From: an uncultured Eubacteriales bacterium
GTDB taxonomy: Bacteria > Bacillota > Clostridia > UBA1381 > UBA9506
DNA length: 5,562 nt
NCBI GenBank assembly: GCA_902478395.1
Contig: CABSKZ010000206.1
Span: 1-5,562 of the forward strand
Reading direction: 5' to 3'
Part shown: in pieces, positions 1 to 5,562 of the stretch
How the letters are laid out: each line of letters starts with the position of its first letter
How positions within the stretch are numbered: position 1 is the stretch's first letter
Made by a program: the position numbers and the translations under genes
The notes under the pieces: model-generated
What the model saw: the letters and a program-made list of their open reading frames with translations, nothing else
Databases searched by the model: none
What the model was told of the DNA's origin: nothing

Positions 1-277
1 GCAGAATATTGATGGTGCAGCCCACCACCAATATAAACAGCGTCACCTTGTAGCCGTTCAATATGGAGGGGTTTGCCAATGCCCGTTCGTATGCCGACAG
101 GTTAAAGCCCTTGGGCCACAGCAACAGGCCCGTATGGGCCAGCAGCTGTTCGCCGTTTGAAAACGAGGCCATTACAACGTGTATCATCGGATACAGTGTG
201 ATTACCATCAAAAAAAACATGAACAGAATATTGAATACATTAAAACATTTCTGCGGTTTCGTTTCTTTTATTTTCAC
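1..277 (-). CDS. Carbohydrate ABC transporter permease, LplC/YtcP type (N-terminal part, runs off window)
   Basis: This is the second membrane subunit of a CUT1-type sugar ABC importer. It should form a heterodimeric channel with the permease encoded just upstream. The 92 visible codons begin MKIKETKPQK, followed by a first membrane segment at about residues 12-36. Next comes a family-typical stretch at about 38-75, with ASFSNGEQLLAHTGLLLWPKG and then LSAYERALANPSILNGY. A second hydrophobic segment starts near residue 77. The HTGLLLWPKGF portion is highly characteristic of LplC/YtcP proteins, which are usually about 290-300 residues, so roughly one third is present. The EAA loop that contacts the ATPase lies beyond the window. 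The start is GTG at 277-275: AAGGAGGAG stands six bases upstream and no in-frame ATG precedes it. The gap to the preceding permease stop is 21 bases, indicating co-transcription. The family assignment is secure; the sugar is unknown. Confidence 0.93.
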   Translation of the reverse strand, partial: MKIKETKPQKCFNVFNILFMFFLMVITLYPMIHVVMASFSNGEQLLAHTGLLLWPKGFNLSAYERALANPSILNGYKVTLFILVVGCTINIL

Positions 278-283
278 TCTACT

Positions 284-292
284 CTCCTCCTT
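284..292 (-). promoter_or_regulatory. Ribosome binding site of the LplC-type permease
   Basis: AAGGAGGAG on the minus strand, six bases before the GTG at 277-275. It is an almost perfect Shine-Dalgarno match and decides in favour of the GTG start. Confidence 0.85.
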
Positions 293-298
293 CGGGAA

Positions 299-1252
299 TT
301 ACCACAGGCTCGTTTCATTAACCTTGCGGCTTATGGTGTTCGCTGCAACAACAAGCAGCATATTAATTACCGAATTGAACAGGCCAACAGCTGTTGAAAA
401 TCCGTAGTTGGATTCAAGCAGGCCTTTTCTGTACACAAAGGAGGAAATGACGTCCGCCTTTTCCATGGTAAGCGAATTGTACAGCAGAATAATTTTTTCA
501 TACCCCACGCTCATCACGCTTCCCATACGGAGGACAAGCAGTGTGATAATCGTCGGCAGGATACAGGGAATATCGACGGTCCAAACCTGCCGCCACCGGC
601 TTGCGCCGTCGATACGCGCGGCCTCGTGCAGCGAGGGATCGATTCCAGCCAGTGCCGCGAGGTAAATAATAGACCCCCAGCCAACCCCCTGCCAAATGTC
701 TGACGCGACGTAAATGGTTGTAAAATAATCCGGCACACGCAGCAGATTCTGATTTTCCAGCCCGAACATCATGCAAATCTGTGTAATGATTCCATCCACA
801 TCCAAAAAATCAGCCAGCATTCCGCAGACGACAACAAGCGAAATAAAATGCGGCAAATAGGTAACCGTCTGCACAATTCTTGAATATGTTCTGCTTTTGA
901 GTTCGTTGATTAGTAATGCAAGGATAATGGGAGCCGTAAAACCAAACAGAATGTTGAGGATGCTGATTCTCAGGGTATTCCGTAGAATTCGTCCGAAATA
1001 GATACTCTGAAAAAAGCTGATGAAGTGGTCGAATCCACACCAGGGGCTTCCCAGAATTCCTTTCCCTGGAGAGTAGTTTTTAAACGCGATGATTGCACCG
1101 TACATCGGCAGGTAGTGAAAGATGATGTAAAACGCTACGACTGGCAGCACCAGCAGATATAAACTGTAGTTTTTCTGCAGATCGCGCACAAATCGGACTT
1201 TAAAACTGCTCTGTACAAGAATCGGCTGTCCTGTATTTACCGAATTTTTCAT
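299..1252 (-). CDS. Carbohydrate ABC transporter permease, LplB/YteP type
   Basis: This is a complete 317-residue membrane subunit of a CUT1 sugar importer, the normal length for the family. About six membrane segments are visible, at roughly residues 30-50, 93-117, 130-149, 187-205, 233-248 and 288-305. The cytoplasmic EAA loop, which docks with the ATPase, is intact at about 210-233 (EAARIDGAS, then IPCILP). The N-terminal HYLPMYGAIIAFKNYSP and the C-terminal ETSLW are typical of LplB/YteP proteins. I chose the ATG at 1252-1250 because AAGGGG lies nine bases upstream. A TTG 33 bases further upstream (1285-1283) keeps the frame open but has no ribosome binding site and would add an atypical MQLSYNKGRNL extension. 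The gene follows SBP1 by 45 bases and precedes the second permease by 21 bases. No receptor or ATPase domain is fused to it. The transported sugar cannot be inferred. Confidence 0.96.
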   Translation of the reverse strand: MKNSVNTGQPILVQSSFKVRFVRDLQKNYSLYLLVLPVVAFYIIFHYLPMYGAIIAFKNYSPGKGILGSPWCGFDHFISFFQSIYFGRILRNTLRISILNILFGFTAPIILALLINELKSRTYSRIVQTVTYLPHFISLVVVCGMLADFLDVDGIITQICMMFGLENQNLLRVPDYFTTIYVASDIWQGVGWGSIIYLAALAGIDPSLHEAARIDGASRWRQVWTVDIPCILPTIITLLVLRMGSVMSVGYEKIILLYNSLTMEKADVISSFVYRKGLLESNYGFSTAVGLFNSVINMLLVVAANTISRKVNETSLW

Positions 1253-1261
1253 AAGATTTCG

Positions 1262-1267
1262 CCCCTT
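1262..1267 (-). promoter_or_regulatory. Ribosome binding site of the LplB-type permease
   Basis: AAGGGG on the minus strand, nine bases before the ATG at 1252-1250. It is weaker than the AGGAGG sites of the neighbouring genes. It lies downstream of the alternative TTG at 1285-1283 and so argues for the shorter protein. Confidence 0.65.
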
Positions 1268-1297
1268 ATTGTATGATAACTGCAAATTGTGTTTGAA

Positions 1298-2899
1298 TCA
1301 GCGTTTAGTATACCGCTCGTAGGCAGCCTGGTTGATTTCAATTGCGCGCTCAATGCCCATTGTTTTCAGTGTTGCGAAGTATTCCGGCAGCTTGTCGAGG
1401 CTCTCTGTTCCCGTAATGAATTTGTAGAGCTGCTCTTCCCGGTAGGTGTCAATGTCTGCCATAATCGTGGAGTATTCATTGTTTTCTTCCGTTGTCAGCG
1501 TCACTGCCGGAAGCACGTAATCCGTCTGGTTGTTCTGCATCCAGGTTTCTATCCCCTGCTTCTGTACGTCGAGTTTCGCATACTGCTTCATGTAGTCTTC
1601 CGCCTGCATAAATGGTCCGAAATAGCTTGCGCGGGCATATTTTGCGATCATGTAGCTCATTGGCTGCCCACTGTTCACATCGGTATTGGTAATGATATCC
1701 GTATAGGTCGGAACGCCGTTGACCATTTCATACGACTCGCCTTCCGTTCCGAAATTGTAAAGCAGGAAGCCCTTTTCGGAATAACCGAAGTCCAAGAGCC
1801 TTGCTGCCAGTTCCACATCTTTGCACTGTGTCGTAATTGCTGCGCCCGTACCCGTCGCGCTGAAATTTTTCTGACCGAATTTTGGTGTCTCGCCCTTCGT
1901 CATAACCGGGAATTTTGCGGGAACAAACTCCGCATTTGCATCGCTCTTTTGAATCGAAGGAATCCAAGCGCCGAAATTTCCGCCGCACGAGCCAAACGCT
2001 GCTCCCCATGTTCCGCTCGCGCCCAACGCCATCTTCCGGTTGTTGGTGTCGTCAACAAAATTCGGGTCTAAAATGCCATCCTGGTACCATTTGGCCATCA
2101 GCCGGACAAAATTGGTCATTGCCTCTTCGTCCGCAGGGCCAAATCTTACCTTTCCGTCCTCTATATAGAATCCGCCCGGCACACCATATGCACCCAGAAA
2201 TGCGGAATATGAACTCAACCCGCTATTGCTCAAAGACACCATAAGCGGGACCTCCACCCCCATATCTTTAAACGCGTAAAGCGCCGTTTCCCATTCACTG
2301 ATGGTTTCCGGGACAGACAGCCCTGCCTTGTCGAGCAAATCCTTGCGGAACATAGGCCCGGCAAAGGTATTGAGGTAATCGCTTTCCCGCAACATCGGAA
2401 AGCAGAAGTAATTTCCCTCGTCCGTAGAAATGGTTTTCGCAATTTCCTCTTTTTCGGTTAAATACTTCGAAAAATTTGGTGCAACCTTATCAAATACATT
2501 GTTCAGAGGCAGGATAATGTCATTGTCAATCGCCGCCTGAGGGCCGCCTGTAAATTTGTCCCAACCCCACTCGATAATATCCGGAAATTCTCTTGAAGCA
2601 ATGAGAAGATTAAACTTTTCCGCAATCTGCGTAACCGGCGGATGAATGAACTCAACGTTGATACCAGTCTGTTTGATAAGCTCTTCTCCGAATCTTGTCT
2701 CATTTAAGCTGTTATAATTTGCCGCAACGCTTTCATGCATTTGTACCCAATATGTAACGGTTTTGTCTGTTTTCACAGGATATGTCCCATCTGTCGTAAC
2801 CTCAAAATCGACGCTGGCTACCTGTTTGTTTTTGCCGCTGCAGCCGCTGATGGATGTTGCGGCAAAGAAAACGGCCATACATAATGCTAGTTTTTTCAT
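1298..2899 (-). CDS. Extracellular solute-binding lipoprotein (family 1, LplA/YtcQ/LipO-like), SBP1
   Basis: This is a complete 533-residue binding protein that captures a sugar or oligosaccharide outside the cell and delivers it to the two permeases encoded downstream. It starts with a lipoprotein signal peptide: MKKLALCMAVFFAATSISGC has a KK n-region, a hydrophobic core and a lipobox ISGC, so Cys20 should be lipidated and anchored in the membrane. The mature part has the layout of large family 1 binding proteins. An N-lobe includes PDIIEWGW at about 106-113, and the C-lobe has the hallmark NFGTEGESY at 382-390. The length of about 530 residues is usual for the LplA/YtcQ group. The frame stays open upstream to 3034, but that extension overlaps the regulator and would bury the signal peptide. 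The ATG at 2899 has AGGAGGAG seven bases upstream. Its C-terminal 88 residues align without gaps to SBP2, with 33 identities by hand count. The ligand is unknown. Confidence 0.96.
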   Translation of the reverse strand: MKKLALCMAVFFAATSISGCSGKNKQVASVDFEVTTDGTYPVKTDKTVTYWVQMHESVAANYNSLNETRFGEELIKQTGINVEFIHPPVTQIAEKFNLLIASREFPDIIEWGWDKFTGGPQAAIDNDIILPLNNVFDKVAPNFSKYLTEKEEIAKTISTDEGNYFCFPMLRESDYLNTFAGPMFRKDLLDKAGLSVPETISEWETALYAFKDMGVEVPLMVSLSNSGLSSYSAFLGAYGVPGGFYIEDGKVRFGPADEEAMTNFVRLMAKWYQDGILDPNFVDDTNNRKMALGASGTWGAAFGSCGGNFGAWIPSIQKSDANAEFVPAKFPVMTKGETPKFGQKNFSATGTGAAITTQCKDVELAARLLDFGYSEKGFLLYNFGTEGESYEMVNGVPTYTDIITNTDVNSGQPMSYMIAKYARASYFGPFMQAEDYMKQYAKLDVQKQGIETWMQNNQTDYVLPAVTLTTEENNEYSTIMADIDTYREEQLYKFITGTESLDKLPEYFATLKTMGIERAIEINQAAYERYTKR

Positions 2900-2906
2900 A
2901 ATGATG

Positions 2907-2914
2907 CTCCTCCT
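2907..2914 (-). promoter_or_regulatory. Ribosome binding site of SBP1
   Basis: AGGAGGAG on the minus strand, seven bases before the ATG at 2899-2897, in the 28-base gap after the regulator stop codon. It fixes the SBP1 start at the signal peptide rather than at the longer open frame beginning at 3034. Confidence 0.88.
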
Positions 2915-2927
2915 GATTTTATTTAAA

Positions 2928-5201
2928 TTAGTTTTTAAGACTTCTGTACTTGCTTGGCGTGACACCGATAAATTTTTTAAATACCCGGATAAAGGTGTTC
3001 GCATTGAGGTAACCAATTTCCTCAGAAATTTCATTTACACTCGCATCCGTTGTCAGCAAGAGCTCTATTGATTTATTGACGCGCGTCTTGTTGATGTATT
3101 CCAGCATGCCGATTCCCATCTGCTCCTTGAACATATTAGACATATAGGTCGGATGAAAGTGGAACTGTCCCGCGATTTTAGCAACGCTCAGACTGTTGTC
3201 CGCATACTCTTTTTCGATAAATCTAGCCGTTTTTTTTGCTAGTTCTGAACAGTTCAAATTATTTTCATATTCCCGGCAGATGGATTCTGCCGCTTCTGCA
3301 ATTGTTTTTTTCATTGCTTCCAGGTCCTTCGCATTCATAATTGCATCAAGAAAAGCATTCTCATCAAATGCGCTGATGGTATTTTCCTCACCACAAAACC
3401 GGACTAACGTTGCGGAGATATCGTAAGCTGTACATTGAATCCGCTTGATATCCCTGAGTTTCTGTTTCTCTTCCAGATCCAGCACATCGTTAATCAAATC
3501 TGCAGCGCCTGCGCTGTTCCCGGCCTTCAACATGCTGATGAGCCAGTTTTCTCGCTCTAGTGTATAGCTGTAGCTCATATCTTTTTGAATATCCACATCA
3601 TCTGGGGTAATAATCAGTTCCTCCCCCAGAACATATTTATATTCCGCTATTTCCAGCGCTTTTTTATGCGCCGATTGTATCTCGTCCAACCCCATGCAGA
3701 TGTTGCTGATAGAAATGGTCGTTTTAATCTGCATTTGTTGTGTTAAAAAGGTTTGGATGTGTTCACAATTTTCGATCAGCGTTTCCCGGGCAGATGCAAG
3801 GTTCGCCTCGGAAAACGATACCAAAAGCGTCGCAATTTCTTCGAGGTCCGCAAAGTAAGCCAGATTGCCCCCGCTGGAGATGACCTCTTCCGACACATTT
3901 TTGACGGCGAACCGGACCAGCCCGGCCTCTTCCGGCATATCCGCACTGCTGTCAGATTTCAAAAAATCATGATAGTCCTCCAGAATGATGACAACCACCG
4001 CAAAATAATCGCTCAGGAACGTCAGCCGTTCATCTTCCACCATTCCCTCCTGAATATTTTCAAATAATCTAACCTGTCCGTTCAGCAGCCTGCTCACATT
4101 CAGGGCAGTGAGCTGGTTCTTCTGTTTAAACAGCAGCTTTTCCTTGTCCTGATTCTCTTTTTCCATTTTATCAATCAGGCTGTCAATTAACGCTACCTCA
4201 TTGGTGGAGGATGTTTCGTCCCGGTACTTTCTAAGCCTGGAGACAATTTTATCAATCACCGTATAGTTCTTAACAGAGGTTTTCCACAACAGCCAGATAC
4301 AGAGTAAGCTGCTGATGAGGATAATCCCCATATATAAATATGGAAGCATTGAGTCCGTAAACGCGTCATACAGGGCTACTGCGACAACAAACTTAAATCC
4401 CAGTTTATCGGATTTCTCATGATTAACAATGAACCGCTGTCCGCCAATTTTCAGGATTTCATCTGTCTTACTGTTCACTAGCACCGGCAGCATATCCGCC
4501 TGGACATTTCCTGAGCCATAGACCAGTTCCTCTTTATCGTCGTAAATAATAAAATATGTGTTACCCATACTACTGTTGTAGTGGAGCGCTTCCGCGCTCT
4601 GCACCGCAACAACGGCATAATTTGTGCCGCTTTCTCTCCGCACAATAGTTGTATGCAAAAAGCTTTGGTAGCTGCTGTTTCCATCCTGAAAGGACAGGGA
4701 ATACAGGTTATATTCAACATCCAAGCTTTTGTCTATGACCGTTTTCCACTCCGAAAAACTCAACCCGCTGCTGTAGTGTTTTTTCCAATAGTCCAGTGGT
4801 ATATAATACCCGTCTTCCGTAACAACCACATCGGCATTCCTTAAATAAATAAAAATTGTGTCTTCTGTGCCCATCTGGATTTTATAATCATAAATTGCTT
4901 TTGACAATTCCGCGGCTGCTTGTTTTTCCTCCGGGCTTTTTAGATTCTTTAATACCGTAGCTGTTTTTACTGCGTCATTATTCTTAAAATAATTTGCCAC
5001 CATTTCATTAATGGCTGCTGTCGTGTCAACCTGCTGCACCAAATTTTCAATTTGCAGCTGGCCCTCAAAAAGCCTCTCTTTGTTGATAGAGAGCTGCATG
5101 TTGAACCACAGTGCGATACACAACAGAATCGGAACGCATAAAATCAGCAAATACGATATAAACCACCGGTATTTTGTATTTACACTTTTCGGCTTACGCA
5201 T
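2928..5201 (-). CDS. Membrane-anchored sensor and AraC-family transcriptional regulator (YesS/YtdP-like)
   Basis: This 757-residue protein joins an extracytoplasmic sensor to a DNA-binding domain, so it is a one-component regulator. A membrane segment at about 13-34 and a second at about 286-306 flank an external domain of some 250 residues, probably Cache-like. A charged, coiled-coil-prone linker (about 340-365) follows. A cytoplasmic middle domain (about 395-540) ends in SISNICMGLDEIQSAHKKA and EYKYVLGEE, as in the degenerate GGDEF-like middle domains of YesN/YesS-type regulators. I see no GGDEF signature or receiver domain. The C-terminus (about 652-755) carries two AraC helix-turn-helices: LSVAKIAGQFHFHPTYMSNM (671-690) and ASVNEISEEIGYLNANTFIR (720-739), then FKKFIGVTPSKYR. 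The ATG at 5201-5199 has AGGAGG at 5217-5212. It lies 39 bases after SBP2 and 28 before SBP1, so it probably controls this uptake operon. Function and signal are inferred; the architecture is clear. Confidence 0.95.
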   Translation of the reverse strand: MRKPKSVNTKYRWFISYLLILCVPILLCIALWFNMQLSINKERLFEGQLQIENLVQQVDTTAAINEMVANYFKNNDAVKTATVLKNLKSPEEKQAAAELSKAIYDYKIQMGTEDTIFIYLRNADVVVTEDGYYIPLDYWKKHYSSGLSFSEWKTVIDKSLDVEYNLYSLSFQDGNSSYQSFLHTTIVRRESGTNYAVVAVQSAEALHYNSSMGNTYFIIYDDKEELVYGSGNVQADMLPVLVNSKTDEILKIGGQRFIVNHEKSDKLGFKFVVAVALYDAFTDSMLPYLYMGIILISSLLCIWLLWKTSVKNYTVIDKIVSRLRKYRDETSSTNEVALIDSLIDKMEKENQDKEKLLFKQKNQLTALNVSRLLNGQVRLFENIQEGMVEDERLTFLSDYFAVVVIILEDYHDFLKSDSSADMPEEAGLVRFAVKNVSEEVISSGGNLAYFADLEEIATLLVSFSEANLASARETLIENCEHIQTFLTQQMQIKTTISISNICMGLDEIQSAHKKALEIAEYKYVLGEELIITPDDVDIQKDMSYSYTLERENWLISMLKAGNSAGAADLINDVLDLEEKQKLRDIKRIQCTAYDISATLVRFCGEENTISAFDENAFLDAIMNAKDLEAMKKTIAEAAESICREYENNLNCSELAKKTARFIEKEYADNSLSVAKIAGQFHFHPTYMSNMFKEQMGIGMLEYINKTRVNKSIELLLTTDASVNEISEEIGYLNANTFIRVFKKFIGVTPSKYRSLKN

Positions 5202-5240
5202 CCACCTGTTTCCTCCTGTCTTTCCATATCCATTCCGTCC

Positions 5241-5526
5241 TCATTGATTAATATACCGGTCATATGCGGCCTGTTGTATTTTAATCGCTTTTTCAATGCC
5301 CAACTCTTTCAGGTTGGAATAAAACGCATCCATATCGTTTGCATCAAGCTGACCATTAATATACTTAATTGCCAATTCCCGCTGTGCCACGATAATATCG
5401 TTCATAATTTTTGGGTATTCATCTGTTTCCTCTTTGGTCATAATCATGGTTGGCATCACATGTTTATAAGCGTCGGTGTCGCTCCAGACCTCCAGCGCAT
5501 CTTTTTGTGCCTGAAACTGGTAATAC
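5241..5526 (-). CDS. Extracellular solute-binding protein, C-terminal fragment (SBP2, paralogue of SBP1)
   Basis: This is the last 94 residues of a sugar-binding protein whose first four fifths or so are missing because the contig ends. The fragment starts at YYQFQAQKDALEVW and ends LGIEKAIKIQQAAYDRYINQ before a TGA at 5243-5241. It aligns without gaps to the C-terminus of SBP1 (33 of 88 residues identical by hand count), including shared EEY/EIM-type helices and the final GIE-AI-I-QAAY-RY pattern. It is therefore a diverged paralogue, not a recent duplicate. The open frame continues to an apparent ATG at 5555, but residues 1-10 (MGSEMCIRDR) are encoded by sequencing adapter and must not be taken as the start. 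The gene lies 39 bases upstream of the regulator on the same strand, so it is probably part of the same transcript. Signal peptide and ligand cannot be assessed. Confidence 0.92.
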
Positions 5527-5562
5527 CTGTCTCTTATACACATCTCCGAGCCCACGAGACCG
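5527..5562 (+). other. Untrimmed Nextera sequencing adapter (Tn5 mosaic end plus adapter tail)
   Basis: Positions 5527-5545 read CTGTCTCTTATACACATCT, the 19-base Tn5 mosaic end used in Nextera libraries. Positions 5546-5560 read CCGAGCCCACGAGAC, the adapter tail on the i7 side. The last two bases, CG, would be the first bases of the index. The match is exact from memory over 34 bases and runs to the end of the window. This is library-construction sequence, not genome. Base 5526 is the last one that can be trusted as genomic. Confidence 0.98.

Noticed and set aside
1251..1269. A small inverted repeat (ATAAG/CTTAT) around the ribosome binding site and start of the LplB-type permease
   Set aside because: The stem is only five pairs, four of them A-T, with a nine-base loop. 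It is too weak to call a translational switch or terminator.
1253..1285. An earlier TTG start for the LplB-type permease
   Set aside because: There is no ribosome binding site before the TTG. The AAGGGG site lies downstream of it, correctly spaced for the ATG at 1252.
1289..2071. A 260-codon open frame on the plus strand, opposite SBP1
   Set aside because: It lies wholly antisense to a well-supported gene, has no convincing ribosome binding site, and its product is rich in Cys, His, Arg and Phe with no recognisable motif. It is a shadow of the SBP1 coding frame.
2900..3034. A 45-residue N-terminal extension of SBP1 in the same frame
   Set aside because: It overlaps the 3' end of the regulator gene, would place residues before a clear lipoprotein signal peptide, and the strong AGGAGGAG site points to the ATG at 2899.
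5250..5278. A possible internal promoter before the regulator (TATATT with TACAAC 17 bases upstream, minus strand)
   Set aside because: The -35-like element is poor, the site lies within SBP2 coding sequence, and such matches are expected by chance in AT-rich DNA.
5527..5545. The Tn5 mosaic end read as a real transposon or IS50 terminus
   Set aside because: It is followed directly by the synthetic Nextera tail and then the contig end, with no transposase or second end. It comes from library preparation.

Overview
The window is a stretch of one carbohydrate-uptake operon, with every gene on the minus strand and reading from high to low coordinates. It suggests a Gram-positive member of the Bacillota, probably Clostridia or a Paenibacillus-like lineage. 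The reasons are strong AGGAGG-type ribosome binding sites, a lipoprotein-type solute-binding protein, a membrane-anchored AraC regulator of the YesS/YtdP kind, and LplB/LplC-type permeases. The genus cannot be fixed from the sequence.

Layout in transcription order: (1) the C-terminal end of an extracellular solute-binding protein, SBP2 (5526-5241); (2) a 757-residue transmembrane sensor/AraC-family transcriptional regulator (5201-2928); (3) a complete 533-residue solute-binding lipoprotein, SBP1 (2899-1298); (4) a complete LplB/YteP-type permease of 317 residues (1252-299); (5) the first 92 codons of an LplC/YtcP-type permease with a GTG start (277-1), cut by the window edge. Intergenic gaps are only 21 to 45 bases, each holds a ribosome binding site, and no terminator-like hairpin is visible. 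The genes therefore look co-transcribed. No gene-free stretch exceeds 300 bases.

Inferred working model: SBP1 captures an oligosaccharide outside the cell and hands it to the heterodimeric permease pair. The regulator senses an extracytoplasmic signal through its Cache-like domain and controls the operon through its C-terminal AraC DNA-binding domain. No ATP-binding subunit is present. Related systems in Bacillus use a shared MsmX-type ATPase encoded elsewhere, which would fit. The substrate cannot be told from the sequence.

The right end is not genomic. Positions 5527-5560 match the Nextera (Tn5-based) sequencing adapter exactly and are followed by two further bases, so the contig ends in untrimmed adapter. 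The apparent N-terminus of SBP2 (MGSEMCIRDR) is translated adapter. Apart from this artefact and the arrangement of two paralogous binding proteins around a membrane regulator, the region is a conventional sugar-uptake locus. I see no new biological system.
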